Shown piece by piece: positions 24,545 to 34,009 of a stretch of DNA of 64,000 nucleotides. The position numbers and the translations under genes are program-made. How positions within the stretch are numbered: the first letter of the stretch is position 1; each line of letters starts with the position of its first letter. Source of the stretch: an uncultured Arachnia sp. (GTDB lineage Bacteria > Actinomycetota > Actinomycetes > Propionibacteriales > Propionibacteriaceae); the NCBI GenBank assembly GCA_947493995.1, contig CANLTJ010000004.1, positions 62,001 through 126,000 on the forward strand. Reading direction: 5' to 3'. The notes below the pieces were generated by a model. The model saw nothing but the letters and a program-made list of their open reading frames with translations, ran no database searches and was not told the origin of the DNA.

Positions 24545-26106
24545 GCACCATTGACCACGACACCGAGACCGTCGTCATCATCGGCTCCGGTGCGGGGGGA
24601 GGCACCCTCGCCCACGAGCTGACCAAGCAGGGCATCGAGTGCGTGGTCCTCGAGGCAGGCCCCTACCTGCGCAACGAGGACTACATGAACCTCGAATGGG
24701 AGGCCTTCAACCAGATGGCCTGGACCGATCCCCGGACCACGTCGGGTTCCTGGCGCATCGCCCGGGACTTCCCCAACCTGCCCGCCTGGATCGTCAAGGC
24801 CGTTGGCGGCACCACCACGCACTGGTCCGGCGCCACCCCACGCTTCAAGGAGCACGAGTTCAGGGCGCGCAGCACCTACGGCCGCATCGACGGCGCGAAC
24901 CTGCTCGACTGGCCGATCACGCTGGAAGAACTTGAGCCGTACTACACGCGTGCCGAGGATGCGATCGGATCCACCCACCGCGGCGGCCGGCCGCCGCTAC
25001 CTGCAAACAACAACTACAAGGTGCTGGCCGCCGGCGCAGAGAAACTCGGCTACCGGCACTACGCAACCGGACCCTACGGCACGAATGCCGAACCCTACGA
25101 CGGCCGTCCCGCCTCTATCCAGGACGGCTTCAACTTCCAGGGGGACAAGAACCGCTCCAAATGGTCGACGATGGTCCGGGAGATCCCCCGCGCACTGGAG
25201 ACGGGCCTGCTGGATCTGCGGCCCGACTCCCATGTCGCGCAGATCATGCATGGCCGCGACGGAACAGTGAACGCGGTCATCTACCTCGACGCCGAGGGAA
25301 ATCTGCACCGCCAGGCCGCCAAGGTCGTGTGTGTCGCGGGCAACTCGATCGAGACCCCCCGACTGCTGCACCTGAGTTCATCGTCGATGTTCCCCGACGG
25401 GCTCGCGAACTCCTCCGGCCAGGTGGGGCGCAACTACATGCGGCACACCACCGGCAGCGTGTACGCACAGTTCGACAAGCCAGTGCGCATGTACCGCGGT
25501 GAGACGATGGCCGGCTGCGTCTCCGACGAATCAGTGCACAACCCTGGGCGCGGATTTGCTGGTGGCTACTACATCCAGACGATCTCGTTGGGCCCGGCGT
25601 TCATGGCGAGCTTCATCGAACCCGGGGCGTGGGGTCCTGACTTCACCAAATTGCTGGACGGCTATGAGAATACCGCCGGTTGCTGGCTGGTCGGCGAGGA
25701 CATGCCACAGGAAACCAATGCTGTGACGCTGAACTCCACCGTCACTGATCAGCACGGACTTCCCGTCGCCGACGTGCACTTCGACGATCACACCAATGAC
25801 GTGGCCATGCGCGAGCACGCCTATCAGGCGGCTGAGGCACTCTACGGTGCCGCTGGCTCCGTCTCCAGCCATCGCACCCCGCCGTACCCGTCCACCCACA
25901 ACCTCGGAACCTGCCGGATGAGTGAACGGCCGGAGGACGGTGTGGTCGACAAATGGGGGAGAGCACACGACGTGCCGAACCTCTTCATCTCCGACGGCTC
26001 CCAGTTCACCACGGGTGCCGCTGCGAACCCCACGCTGACGATCGTGGCGCTCGCGATCCGGCAGGCCGAATACCTTGCCGATGCCCTGAAGAGGGGGGAA
26101 GTGTGA
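24541..26106 (+). CDS. GMC-family FAD-dependent oxidoreductase
   Basis: 521 residues. The FAD dinucleotide motif GSGAGGGTLAHEL and the acidic end of the second strand VVLEAGPYLRN are at residues about 15-45; VGGTTTHWSGATPRF is the GMC flavin-loop; CVAGNSIETPRLLHLSSS and the C-terminal STHNLGTCRMS ... GAAANPTLTIVALAIRQAEYL complete the fold. GMC enzymes oxidise alcohols or sugar hydroxyls; with a subunit-3 partner they resemble gluconate, sorbitol or glucoside 3-dehydrogenases. The substrate is not readable. It is the last gene of the plus-strand pair next to IclR. Confidence 0.9.
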   Translation: MSTIDHDTETVVIIGSGAGGGTLAHELTKQGIECVVLEAGPYLRNEDYMNLEWEAFNQMAWTDPRTTSGSWRIARDFPNLPAWIVKAVGGTTTHWSGATPRFKEHEFRARSTYGRIDGANLLDWPITLEELEPYYTRAEDAIGSTHRGGRPPLPANNNYKVLAAGAEKLGYRHYATGPYGTNAEPYDGRPASIQDGFNFQGDKNRSKWSTMVREIPRALETGLLDLRPDSHVAQIMHGRDGTVNAVIYLDAEGNLHRQAAKVVCVAGNSIETPRLLHLSSSSMFPDGLANSSGQVGRNYMRHTTGSVYAQFDKPVRMYRGETMAGCVSDESVHNPGRGFAGGYYIQTISLGPAFMASFIEPGAWGPDFTKLLDGYENTAGCWLVGEDMPQETNAVTLNSTVTDQHGLPVADVHFDDHTNDVAMREHAYQAAEALYGAAGSVSSHRTPPYPSTHNLGTCRMSERPEDGVVDKWGRAHDVPNLFISDGSQFTTGAAANPTLTIVALAIRQAEYLADALKRGEV

Positions 26107-26148
26107 CCAAGTACACCAGAAAAGGGATTGTAATGGTATGTTCATCCC

Positions 26149-26388
26149 ATGGAGATCACCATCGATTCCGGCGGTCGTATTCTGCTGCCGAAGCACTGGC
26201 GGGAAGCATTGGGCCTGAGCCCGGGATCGAAGGTTGACGTGTCCCCCTACGGCGGCGGGGTGCAGGTGACGCCTGGTGGTCGGACGGCGAAACTTGAACG
26301 GGACGCCAGCGGTCGTCTCGTTGCACGTGCTGAGACGGTCGTCACTGATGAAACCATGTTTGCTCTGATTGACTCTGGGCGACGTTGA
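26149..26388 (+). CDS. AbrB/SpoVT-type antitoxin (VapB)
   Basis: 79 residues. [42 protein letters not shown] is a swapped-hairpin AbrB domain (motifs [21 protein letters not shown] and [10 protein letters not shown] in part), with a toxin-binding tail ending [12 protein letters not shown] 26149 is 6 nt after TATGTT (26137-26142), so the transcript is probably leaderless. The toxin start TTG at 26385 overlaps its stop. Confidence 0.88.
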   Translation: MEITIDSGGRILLPKHWREALGLSPGSKVDVSPYGGGVQVTPGGRTAKLERDASGRLVARAETVVTDETMFALIDSGRR

Positions 26389-26807
26389 GATCTGAGCGCC
26401 TAGTCGCCGTCGATACCAGCGTCGCTGTGCCTCTTCTCGTGGCGTCGCATGAGGCGCACGAAGCGGTCGTGGCCTGGGCTGACGGACGAACGCTCAGTCT
26501 CAGCGGGCATGCCCTGGCGGAGACCTACGCTGTCCTCACACGTCTGCCGGGTGATGCTCGGGTAGCTCCAGCTGATGCGGTGAGGCTGATGGACGAGAAC
26601 TTCGCGGATCCGCTCTCACTCCACATCAACGACGTACACCGGGAGCTTGCGCGGCTCGGGGCGGCGGGAGGTGCGACCTACGACGGCTTGGTCGCTCTTG
26701 CGGCCCGTGACAATCACGCGGTGCTGGCCACGCGGGATGCCCGCGCGTGGTCGACGTACTCGGCCGTGGGTGTGAACGTCGAAGTGATCAGCGACGGCGC
26801 GGGCTGA
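26385..26807 (+). CDS. VapC-type PIN-domain ribonuclease toxin
   Basis: 140 residues from TTG 26385, coupled to the antitoxin. [12 protein letters not shown] has the first Asp, [16 protein letters not shown] the Glu, and [24 protein letters not shown] the later Asp residues. It is a complete PIN toxin. This is the last TA module of the accessory stretch before the conserved maf/carboxylase block. Confidence 0.88.
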   Translation: MRSERLVAVDTSVAVPLLVASHEAHEAVVAWADGRTLSLSGHALAETYAVLTRLPGDARVAPADAVRLMDENFADPLSLHINDVHRELARLGAAGGATYDGLVALAARDNHAVLATRDARAWSTYSAVGVNVEVISDGAG

Positions 26808-26880
26808 CGGTACGCGAGCGGCCTCGCTGATTTCGATGTACGTGGTCGCGCCATCTATGGGCCGTAGCATCCACCCATGT

Positions 26881-27498
26881 TCAAGCGATGCTGAGTCCCG
26901 GGCGCCACAGGGACTGCCACGGAACTCCGAGGTCCAGAAGCATCTGACGTAACAGGGGCAGGGAGATACCGATGACATTGTGCGGATCTCCCGCAACGCG
27001 CGTGATGAAGGGGCCGCCGAAACCATCAATGGTGAACCCTCCCGCCACCACGAGTGGCTCGCCGGTGGCGACGTAGGCCTCGATCTCATCGTCCGTCAGG
27101 TCTCCGAACGTCACCACCGTGCTACCTATGCGGGACTGGCTCACTTCACGATCACCTCGCCGGACCACCACATGGTGCCCCGTGTGTAGGACACCCTGAC
27201 CGCCCCGGATTCGGCGCCAGTGGGCGACAGCCTGCTCGGGTGTGGCGGGCTTGCCATAGGCGCGACCCTCGAACTCCAGCACTGAGTCGCAGGCCACGAG
27301 TACGACGTCGCCATCGATCTGCTCCAGAACGGCGGCACCCTTGGCTTCGGCCAGAGCCCGGGCCAGCAGGTCCGGCCGGTCATCATGGATGGCGTCCTCG
27401 TCGACGCCGGAGACGATGACCTCCGGATCCAGACCCGCACTGCGGAGGGAGGACAGACGAGCAGGGGATGCCGAGGCCAGGATGAGACGATGTGTCAT
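26881..27498 (-). CDS. maf: Maf-family nucleotide pyrophosphatase
   Basis: 205 residues. LILASASPARLSSLRSAGLDPEVIVSGVDEDAI is the family N-terminus (ILASASPARLSSLR), VLVACDSVLEFEGRAYGKP the central block with the catalytic Asp, and GEPLVVAGGFTIDGFGGPFI (GAF/GGF block) plus VIGISLPLL the C-terminus. Maf proteins hydrolyse dTTP/UTP or modified nucleotides. It follows the carboxylase genes on the same strand with an 18-nt gap. Confidence 0.92.
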   Translation of the reverse strand: MTHRLILASASPARLSSLRSAGLDPEVIVSGVDEDAIHDDRPDLLARALAEAKGAAVLEQIDGDVVLVACDSVLEFEGRAYGKPATPEQAVAHWRRIRGGQGVLHTGHHVVVRRGDREVSQSRIGSTVVTFGDLTDDEIEAYVATGEPLVVAGGFTIDGFGGPFITRVAGDPHNVIGISLPLLRQMLLDLGVPWQSLWRPGLSIA

Positions 27499-27516
27499 GG
27501 ATGCGGTCCGGATCTC

Positions 27517-27753
27517 TCAGAATCTGATGGAGGTGCGCCAAGCCTCACGGCCGGGAACGGCGGGCTGGCGGATAGTGCGGTAGTAGGACTTCCAGCCACC
27601 GGCCAGCGGCCGGTCCGTGCCAGCCTTCAATGAGTCGGTGACGGAGCGCGCCTGCAGAACCACGATGAGCGCCGCGAGTTCGTCCTCGGTCGCGTTCCCC
27701 GACACGATGGAGTACAGCGGTGCCTCCCCGGGGGCTGTTTCGTCCGGGCTCAC
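27517..27753 (-). CDS. acyl-CoA carboxylase epsilon subunit
   Basis: 78 residues. [24 protein letters not shown] is the helix that in AccE/PccE subunits stabilises the alpha-beta complex, and the C-terminus [25 protein letters not shown] (SxxRxxP..PGxxAWR type) is the conserved tail of actinobacterial epsilon subunits. The start overlaps the stop of the beta subunit by 4 nt, so the two are co-translated. Confidence 0.88.
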   Translation of the reverse strand: MSPDETAPGEAPLYSIVSGNATEDELAALIVVLQARSVTDSLKAGTDRPLAGGWKSYYRTIRQPAVPGREAWRTSIRF

Positions 27754-29324
27754 AGTGGAATGTTCCCATGCTTCTTGGGCGGCAGCTGCTCCCTTTTGGT
27801 GCGCAACAGGCGCAGCGCGCGGATGACTTGGGCACGGGTCTCGTGCGGATAGATGATCTGGTCCACGTAGCCGCGATCGGCGGCCACGTACGGGTTGGCG
27901 AGCTCGTCGTCATACTCGGTGATGAGCTGTTGGCGCAGCTCGTCGGGATTCTCTGCGGTCGCGAGAGCCTTGCGATGCAGGATGTTGACGGCGCCCTGTG
28001 CGCCCATGACGGCCACCTGCGCGGTGGGCCAAGCGAAGTTGATGTCGGCGCCCAATTGCTTGGAGCCCATGACGAGGTGTGCGCCGCCGTAGGATTTGCG
28101 GATGGTGACCGTGAGTAGCGGGACGGTGGCCTCGGAGTAGGCGTACAGCAGCTTGGCGCCGCGCCGGATGATGCCTTGGTGCTCCTGATCGACTCCCGGC
28201 AGGAAGCCGGGGACGTCGACGAATGTCAGCACGGGAATGTTGAAGGCGTCACAGGTGCGAACGAATCGCGCTGCCTTCTCCGAGGCGTCGATGTCCAGGC
28301 AGCCCGCCAGCACCAAGGGCTGGTTGGCGACGATGCCGATCGAGCGGCCCTCGATGCGGCCGTACCCGGTGATGACGTTGCCCGCGAACAGCTCGGAGAC
28401 TTCGAGGAACTCGTCGTCATCCAGAACGTTGCGAATGATCTCGCGGACGTCGTAGGGCTGGGTCGCGGAGTCGGGGATGAGGGTGTCCAGGAAGCGGTCG
28501 TGGTCCGTGATCGTGAGATCCACCTCGTCCTCGTCGTAGACGGGTGGGTCCTCCAGGTTGTTCTGCGGGAGATAGGTCAGCAGATCGCGAACGTACTCGA
28601 GGGCATCGGGTTCGTCGGCCGCGAGGTAGTGGGAGTTGCCGGACTTGGTGCTGTGGGTGCGTCCACCGCCCAGCTCCTCCATGGTGACGTCCGCACCGGT
28701 GACGGCCTTGATGACTTCGGGGCCGGTGATGAACATCTGCGATGTCTTGTCCACCATGACCACGAAGTCAGTCAGTGCGGGGGAGTAGACATGGCCACCG
28801 GCGGCGGCGCCCATGACCAGGGAGATCTGGGGAATGACGCCGGAGGCGCGGGTGTTGCGGCGGAAAATCTCGCCGTACAGAGCGAGCGAGACGACACCCT
28901 CTTGGATACGTGCGCCACCACCTTCGTTGATCCCGATCAACGGCACGCCGGTCTTCATCGCGAAATCGATGATCTTCACGATCTTCTCGCCGTAGACCTG
29001 ACCCAGCGCGCCACCGAAGACCGTCACGTCCTGACTGAAGACACAGACGGGCCTGCCGTGGATGGCGCCGGTGCCGGTGACGACGCCGTCGCCGTAGGGG
29101 CGTCTCTCCTGCATGCCGAAGCTGGTGGAGCGGTGGCGCGCGAACTCGTCGAACTCCGCGAAGGATCCCTCGTCCAGGAGTGCGAAGACGCGCTCGCGGG
29201 CGGTCATCTTGCCCTTGGCGTGCTGCTTCTCCACTGCCTCGGCGGAGCCGGCATGGACGGCCTCGTCGATGCGTCGGCCAAGATCGGCGAGCTTCCCGGC
29301 AGTGGTGTGGATGTCGATCTCCAT
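27750..29324 (-). CDS. pccB: acyl-CoA carboxylase beta (carboxyltransferase) subunit
   Basis: 524 residues. [23 protein letters not shown] opens the carboxyltransferase domain; [13 protein letters not shown] and [20 protein letters not shown] are the two oxyanion/biotin site blocks in the N half; [27 protein letters not shown] and [27 protein letters not shown] the C half. This matches propionyl/acetyl-CoA carboxylase beta subunits (PccB/AccD5 class). No alpha (biotin) subunit is in the window. The ATG at 29324 is chosen; ATG 29336 is possible. It is divergent from birA, which would biotinylate its partner. Confidence 0.93.
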   Translation of the reverse strand: MEIDIHTTAGKLADLGRRIDEAVHAGSAEAVEKQHAKGKMTARERVFALLDEGSFAEFDEFARHRSTSFGMQERRPYGDGVVTGTGAIHGRPVCVFSQDVTVFGGALGQVYGEKIVKIIDFAMKTGVPLIGINEGGGARIQEGVVSLALYGEIFRRNTRASGVIPQISLVMGAAAGGHVYSPALTDFVVMVDKTSQMFITGPEVIKAVTGADVTMEELGGGRTHSTKSGNSHYLAADEPDALEYVRDLLTYLPQNNLEDPPVYDEDEVDLTITDHDRFLDTLIPDSATQPYDVREIIRNVLDDDEFLEVSELFAGNVITGYGRIEGRSIGIVANQPLVLAGCLDIDASEKAARFVRTCDAFNIPVLTFVDVPGFLPGVDQEHQGIIRRGAKLLYAYSEATVPLLTVTIRKSYGGAHLVMGSKQLGADINFAWPTAQVAVMGAQGAVNILHRKALATAENPDELRQQLITEYDDELANPYVAADRGYVDQIIYPHETRAQVIRALRLLRTKREQLPPKKHGNIPL

Positions 29325-29406
29325 GCTCGTCACCATAGCGCCCGCACCATCGCTGGCGGGCCGAGGTAGCTCAAGGCTGTTGAGGGCCGCCACTATCGTG
29401 AGAGGG

Positions 29407-30195
29407 GTGAACGAGAGCGTCGCCGATTCTCACCGTGTTCGTGCGCTGTTGGGCGAGGAGACCATGTGGAGCGCCATCGAGGTCGTCGCCTCCACAGGAT
29501 CCACCAACGCCGATGTGGCCGCGTGGGCTCTTGCCGGAGAACCGGCTGGCCGAGTGCTCATCGCCGGTGAACAGACTGCAGGGCGGGGACGCCTCGCCCG
29601 ATCGTGGGTGAGCCCTTTCGGCTCGTCGCTCTCCATCTCGATGCTCCTGAAACCGGAGCCGGAGTTTCCACAATGGGGTTGGCTCTCACTGTTGACCGGA
29701 TTGGCCGTCACTTCCGCTCTGGCGGAGATCGCCCCGAACCCCACTGCAGTCCAATTGAAGTGGCCCAACGATGTGCTGATTGAGGGCAAGAAGGTGTGCG
29801 GGATCCTGTCTGAGCGCGTAGAGCACCCCACTGGCGCACGTGCCGTGGTGGGCGTGGGCCTGAACGTCGAACTGAGCCACGAAGATCTGCCCGTGCCGAC
29901 GGCGACGTCGCTGTCGCTGGAGGGGTTTCCCGTGGACCGCGACCGCATCGTCGCCGGACTGCTCCGGCACATGGAGCGCTACTACAACCTCTGGCAGGAG
30001 GCAGGCGCGTTGGTGGAGGAGTACCGTGACCGCTGCAGCTCGGTCGGGGCACAGTTGACGGTCACGGTGGCGCCGGACGTGGTGGTCACGGGGCGGGGCC
30101 ACGGGGTGGATGAGTTCGGTCGCCTTCAGGTGGTCACGAAAACGGGGTTGCAGACCTTCGCCGTCGGCGACGTGGTACACGCCAGCCTGCACTGA
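29407..30195 (+). CDS. birA: biotin--[acetyl-CoA-carboxylase] ligase (BirA, no HTH)
   Basis: 262 residues from GTG 29407. [16 protein letters not shown] and [20 protein letters not shown] are the biotinyl-5'-AMP site, [17 protein letters not shown] the catalytic lysine block, VVGVGLNVE and the C-terminal SH3-like domain ([18 protein letters not shown]) follow. There is no N-terminal HTH, so it is a plain ligase and not a repressor. It lies next to the carboxylase beta subunit, a common arrangement in actinobacteria. Confidence 0.93.
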   Translation: MNESVADSHRVRALLGEETMWSAIEVVASTGSTNADVAAWALAGEPAGRVLIAGEQTAGRGRLARSWVSPFGSSLSISMLLKPEPEFPQWGWLSLLTGLAVTSALAEIAPNPTAVQLKWPNDVLIEGKKVCGILSERVEHPTGARAVVGVGLNVELSHEDLPVPTATSLSLEGFPVDRDRIVAGLLRHMERYYNLWQEAGALVEEYRDRCSSVGAQLTVTVAPDVVVTGRGHGVDEFGRLQVVTKTGLQTFAVGDVVHASLH

Positions 30196-30259
30196 ACCGC
30201 ATGCTTGTCCAGGGTGCCAGCTCCTCGCCGGGTGCTGTACGCCGTGCAAGACTTCTGGC

Positions 30260-30784
30260 ATGGGATTCAGCAGGAACTCCTTGGGGGAGGGCGAACAGGT
30301 CATCCTCCACATGCGTACGCACGGCAAGGCGCTGGTCCGACCCGCCGTCGCGATGGTGCTGCTGGGAGCCGCGCTCGGTGTGGGTATTGCCGTGTTGCCC
30401 GCGAGCACCCAACCCTCAGGGGTGTGGGCCGCCGTGGGACTGTTCGTGGCCCTGGTGCTGTGGCTGGCGCTGTTGCCCTTCCTGCGATGGTTGACCACCA
30501 CCTATTCCGTGACGGATCGGCGGATCATGACGCGTCGAGGAATTCTCAGCAAGTCGGGTTATGACCTGCCGTTGCACCGCGTCGTCAATGTCAACTACGA
30601 GCGCAGCCTGACTGATCGCATGCTGGGATGTGGAACGCTCGTACTGGAGACCGCGGCAGGGCAACCTCTGACCTTGCAAGATCTGCCTGAAGTGGAACAC
30701 GTTCATATGACGATCAACGATCTGCTCTTCCGGCGTGACGGCGGCCACGTGCGTGACGGATGGTCGGAGCACGGCGAGTGGTAG
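30260..30784 (+). CDS. PH-domain (YdbS-like) membrane protein
   Basis: 174 residues. Two membrane segments (about residues 29-48 and 55-74) are followed by TTTYSVTDRRIMTRRGILSKSGYDLPLHRVVNVNYERSL (motifs YSVTDRRIMTRRGIL and IPL-like DLPLHRVVNV), which is a bacterial PH/YdbT-like domain. M. tuberculosis has a similar gene (Rv3278c) in the same birA-purK neighbourhood. The role is unknown. Its 3' end is close to or overlaps the purK start region. Confidence 0.85.
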   Translation: MGFSRNSLGEGEQVILHMRTHGKALVRPAVAMVLLGAALGVGIAVLPASTQPSGVWAAVGLFVALVLWLALLPFLRWLTTTYSVTDRRIMTRRGILSKSGYDLPLHRVVNVNYERSLTDRMLGCGTLVLETAAGQPLTLQDLPEVEHVHMTINDLLFRRDGGHVRDGWSEHGEW

Positions 30785-30801
30785 CCGATACGCTGAGCGG
30801 C

Positions 30802-31962
30802 GTGGATCGTCGCTACAGAGTCGGAATCGTCGGAGGCGGGCAACTGGCCCGCATGATGCACCAGGCCGGCATCAGCCTCGGCATCGATGTGCATCTGCTG
30901 TCCGAGACGCCGGGGTCGTCCGCGGCGCAGGTCATCGCCAACACGACGGTGGGAGACCATTCCCAGATGGACGTGCTGCAACGCTTCGCTGAGGAAGTCG
31001 ACGTCCTCACCTTCGATCACGAACACGTGCCGACGAAGTATCTCCGCCAACTGGCAGGCATCGTCGAGGTGCGTCCGTGGCCCGACGCCCTCTCGCACGC
31101 CCAGGACAAGGCACTGATGCGCCAGCGGCTGACAGGGATAGACATTCCGTGCCCGCGATTCGCCGTCTGCCGCACGCCCGAAGAGCTGGCCGCCTTCGGC
31201 GAGGAGATCGGTTGGCCCGTCATCGCCAAGACTTCACGGGGTGGCTACGACGGCAAGGGCGTCTGGAAACTCGATGGGCCAGAGCTGGCAAGCGAGCCGT
31301 TCGACGGCAAGCCCGACACCTCGGCAGGCGAAGAGGTGGTCATCGTGGCCGAGGAGTTCATCGACTTCACGCGCGAACTCTCTGCCCTCGTCGTCCGCAG
31401 CCCCTCGGGACAAGCCGTGGCCTACCCGATCAGCGAAACCACCCAGGTTGACGGCGTGTGCGTTGAAACCATCACGCCCGCGCCCGGACTGGACGATCAG
31501 CAGGCCGTGGACTTGCAGGCGATGGCGCTGCGCATCGCCGGTGAGTTGGAGGTGGTGGGCCTGCTGGCCGTGGAACTGATGGCTGCGCCCGACGGACGTG
31601 TGGTGGTCAACGAGCTGGCGATGCGTCCGCACAACACCGGTCATTGGAGCATCGACGGGGCGCAGACCAGCCAGTTCGAGAATCACCTGCGCGCAGTCCT
31701 CGACCTCCCCCTGGGGGCGCCAGATCTCCGAGCCACCCATGTGGTGATGACCAACGTGCTCGGTGGTGCCGAGCAGGACCTGACCGGTGCACTCCAGCAC
31801 GTCTTCGCCCGCGACCGCGCAATCCGCGTCCACCTGTACGGCAAGGACGTGCGCGCTGGCCGGAAAGTGGGTCACGTCACGGCCTGCGACCATGACCTCG
31901 ACGCCGCACTGCGTCGAGCCCGACACGCCGCCCGCTACCTCATGGGGGATCCCAATGCCTGA
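30802..31962 (+). CDS. purK: N5-carboxyaminoimidazole ribonucleotide synthase PurK
   Basis: 386 residues from GTG 30802. [14 protein letters not shown] is the N-terminal ATP-grasp start, [15 protein letters not shown] the E-H-V block of Pur[18 protein letters not shown] the ATP lid, and [14 protein letters not shown] the metal and AIR site. It makes N5-CAIR from AIR, ATP and bicarbonate. An in-frame ATG at 30760 overlaps the preceding gene; GTG 30802 gives the canonical N-terminus and lies 9 nt after a TACGCT box. Its stop overlaps purE. Confidence 0.94.
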   Translation: MDRRYRVGIVGGGQLARMMHQAGISLGIDVHLLSETPGSSAAQVIANTTVGDHSQMDVLQRFAEEVDVLTFDHEHVPTKYLRQLAGIVEVRPWPDALSHAQDKALMRQRLTGIDIPCPRFAVCRTPEELAAFGEEIGWPVIAKTSRGGYDGKGVWKLDGPELASEPFDGKPDTSAGEEVVIVAEEFIDFTRELSALVVRSPSGQAVAYPISETTQVDGVCVETITPAPGLDDQQAVDLQAMALRIAGELEVVGLLAVELMAAPDGRVVVNELAMRPHNTGHWSIDGAQTSQFENHLRAVLDLPLGAPDLRATHVVMTNVLGGAEQDLTGALQHVFARDRAIRVHLYGKDVRAGRKVGHVTACDHDLDAALRRARHAARYLMGDPNA

Positions 31963-32488
31963 ACCGCTCGTGTCAATCGTGATGGGTTCTGACTCCGACT
32001 GGCCCGTCATGGAGGCGGCCGCACAGGCGCTCTCCGAATTCGACGTGCCCTTCGAGGCCGACGTCGTCTCCGCGCACCGCATGCCCCGGGAAATGGTTGA
32101 ATTCGGTCAGGCCGCGCATGAGCGGGGAATCAAGGTCATCATCGCGGGCGCCGGGGGAGCAGCTCACCTGCCGGGCATGCTTGCTGCACTGACACCGCTG
32201 CCCGTCGTCGGTGTACCGGTCTCACTGAAGAAACTGGACGGACTCGATTCACTGCTGTCCATCGTCCAGATGCCGGCCGGGGTGCCGGTGGCCACCGTCG
32301 CGATCGACAACGCCCGCAACGCTGGCCTGTTGGCCGTTCGCATGCTGGCAGCATCCGATGATGCACTACGCGCCAAAATGCTGACGTTCCAGAGCGGACT
32401 CAGGGACGCGGCCCACGCCAAGGGTGAAATTGTGCGCGACGCGGCCCGTCGCGACTGCTCTCCGAGTTCGGTTGTACAGCACTCGTAG
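31955..32488 (+). CDS. purE: N5-carboxyaminoimidazole ribonucleotide mutase PurE
   Basis: 177 residues. [50 protein letters not shown] and [32 protein letters not shown] (each family block present, quoted in order) identify class I PurE, which turns N5-CAIR into CAIR. The last 15 residues ([15 protein letters not shown]) extend beyond the usual end. It overlaps purK by 8 nt, so both steps are co-translated. Confidence 0.95.
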   Translation: MPEPLVSIVMGSDSDWPVMEAAAQALSEFDVPFEADVVSAHRMPREMVEFGQAAHERGIKVIIAGAGGAAHLPGMLAALTPLPVVGVPVSLKKLDGLDSLLSIVQMPAGVPVATVAIDNARNAGLLAVRMLAASDDALRAKMLTFQSGLRDAAHAKGEIVRDAARRDCSPSSVVQHS

Positions 32489-32498
32489 AACTGCCTTA

Positions 32499-32579
32499 AC
32501 GCCCGCCCTGTTCATGCGCGCCCGTCTCAGATGCCGACGCCCGTCCTGTAGGACGGGCGTCGAGCAATCTGGCGGGCGT
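32499..32579. terminator. nested hairpins between purE and the LCP gene
   Basis: An inner palindrome (32536-32561; arms GACGCCCGTCCT and AGGACGGGCGTC) is perfect over 12 bp. An outer pair ACGCCCGCC (32499-32507) and GGCGGGCGT (32571-32579) encloses it. The genes on both sides converge here (purE plus, LCP minus), so a bidirectional terminator is likely. The repeated word CGGGCGTC also occurs outside the stems. Confidence 0.65.
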
Positions 32580-32660
32580 CAACGATCCAAGGCAGGCGTT
32601 GAGTGGTCAAGGGCGGAGGGCGCAGAGCTGTCAGGGCGCGCGTGCTCTTGGCCGGGGGCG

Positions 32661-33836
32661 TCAGCCCTGGAACTTCTCCAACGTCTCGACGTCGCCCGTC
32701 GCCATCGCAGTGAAGAGCTCCTGGCTCGCGTTCTCATCCCACAGCACCGCTGAGCCGACGCTGCTGCTGTAGTCGGCATCGGCCACCGGCACGGTCAGGC
32801 TCAGGCCGGCTCCCGTCGCGGTCTGGAAGAGTCCGGACCCGATGGACGCCATCGCTGTGAGGCCTGTGTCGTCCCCGCGGGCAACCGAGCGTGCAGCCGC
32901 CATGTTGAGCCTCCAGTACCTCACGGGATTGAGGATGCTGGCGGGACTGACGGCCTTCCTCATGACGGTGGCAATGACCTCGCGCTGGCGTTCGATGCGC
33001 CCCAAGTCTCCCCGGGAATCGGACTTGCGCGCCCGGACGTAGCCGAGCGCAGTCACGCCGTCGACCTCCTGACAGCCGGCGGGAATGTCGATGTGCGCGT
33101 CCTCGTCCTGCATGGCGGTTTCCGGGCACACCTCAATGCCGCCCACGGCGTCCACCACATCGACCAGCCCGGTGAAGCCGATCTCCATGTAGCCATCGAC
33201 ACGTACACCAGTGTTCTGCTCGACCGTCTCCACCAGCAACGGCGCTCCTTCGAGAGCGTACGCAGCGTTCAGCTTGTCCCTGCCGTAGCCGGGCACGGAC
33301 ACCAGGGAGTCGCGGGGAAGCGACACCAGCGCCGAGTTGCCGGTGGGAGGGACGTAGAGCAGCAGCATCGTGTCCGTGCGGCGCCCCTCCGTGCTGCCGG
33401 TCCCGAGCCTGGAGCGTTCCTCGGCGGTCATGTCCTCGCGGGCATCCGATCCCACGAGGAGAATGGTGCGCCCGGGCTGTTCAGCAGGACGCTCCCCACC
33501 GGGCGCTGTGTCGACCACGGTGCCGCGCAACAGGGCGAACGCGGGCGTTCCCACCATGAAGAGGACCCAGGCGAGCAGGAGGAACAGCAGCGTCCTGCGC
33601 ACCGGATGCTTCTTGCGTTGCCGACGGGAGCGCGGGGGAGGTGCAGCGCCGCCCCCCGAAGCTGGGCGGGGCTGCCGCGGGGGAGGCGGCGGGGGTTGGG
33701 ACTGCCGACGTGAACCCCCGGACCTCGCCTGCAGGGAGGCCATCTCGTCGGCCGACAGCACACGCGTCTGCTCCGCGGGATCCTCCTCGCGTCGATAGAG
33801 CCATTCCAGGTCCTGGTCCCGGCGTCCGTTTGACAT
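32661..33836 (-). CDS. LytR-CpsA-Psr (LCP) family cell-wall glycopolymer ligase
   Basis: 391 residues. A Pro/Gln/Arg-rich cytoplasmic part (residues 1-78, with a run of prolines) is followed by one membrane helix (about 80-102) and an extracellular LCP domain: ILLVGSDARE, GRRTDTMLLLYVPP, LVSLPRDSLVSVPGYGRDKLNAAYALEG (as motifs SLPRDS and KLNAAYA), ALGYVRARKSDSRGDLGRIERQ. The RTDT Arg/Asp, LPRD and R..S..D..R positions that bind polyprenyl pyrophosphate are intact. It should attach glycopolymers to peptidoglycan. Confidence 0.92.
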   Translation of the reverse strand: MSNGRRDQDLEWLYRREEDPAEQTRVLSADEMASLQARSGGSRRQSQPPPPPPRQPRPASGGGAAPPPRSRRQRKKHPVRRTLLFLLLAWVLFMVGTPAFALLRGTVVDTAPGGERPAEQPGRTILLVGSDAREDMTAEERSRLGTGSTEGRRTDTMLLLYVPPTGNSALVSLPRDSLVSVPGYGRDKLNAAYALEGAPLLVETVEQNTGVRVDGYMEIGFTGLVDVVDAVGGIEVCPETAMQDEDAHIDIPAGCQEVDGVTALGYVRARKSDSRGDLGRIERQREVIATVMRKAVSPASILNPVRYWRLNMAAARSVARGDDTGLTAMASIGSGLFQTATGAGLSLTVPVADADYSSSVGSAVLWDENASQELFTAMATGDVETLEKFQG

Positions 33837-34009
33837 GGTCCTCCTCAGGTCAGCCGGTCAAGAGTACCTGCGGACGCAGAAATTTCCTCTTTCGTGCGGG
33901 AGTGCGGCGGGCATGTGGCGCGAATCTCGTCGACATCGGCGCGTCAGATCCGCATCCACAATGTCAGCAGGCAATGTAGTCGGGTCGCCCAACCCAGGAG
34001 TTGCCCCAG

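Noticed and set aside
28176..29369. 397-codon plus-strand frame opposite the carboxylase beta subunit
   Set aside because: No recognisable motif, and it lies fully within a strongly conserved gene on the other strand.
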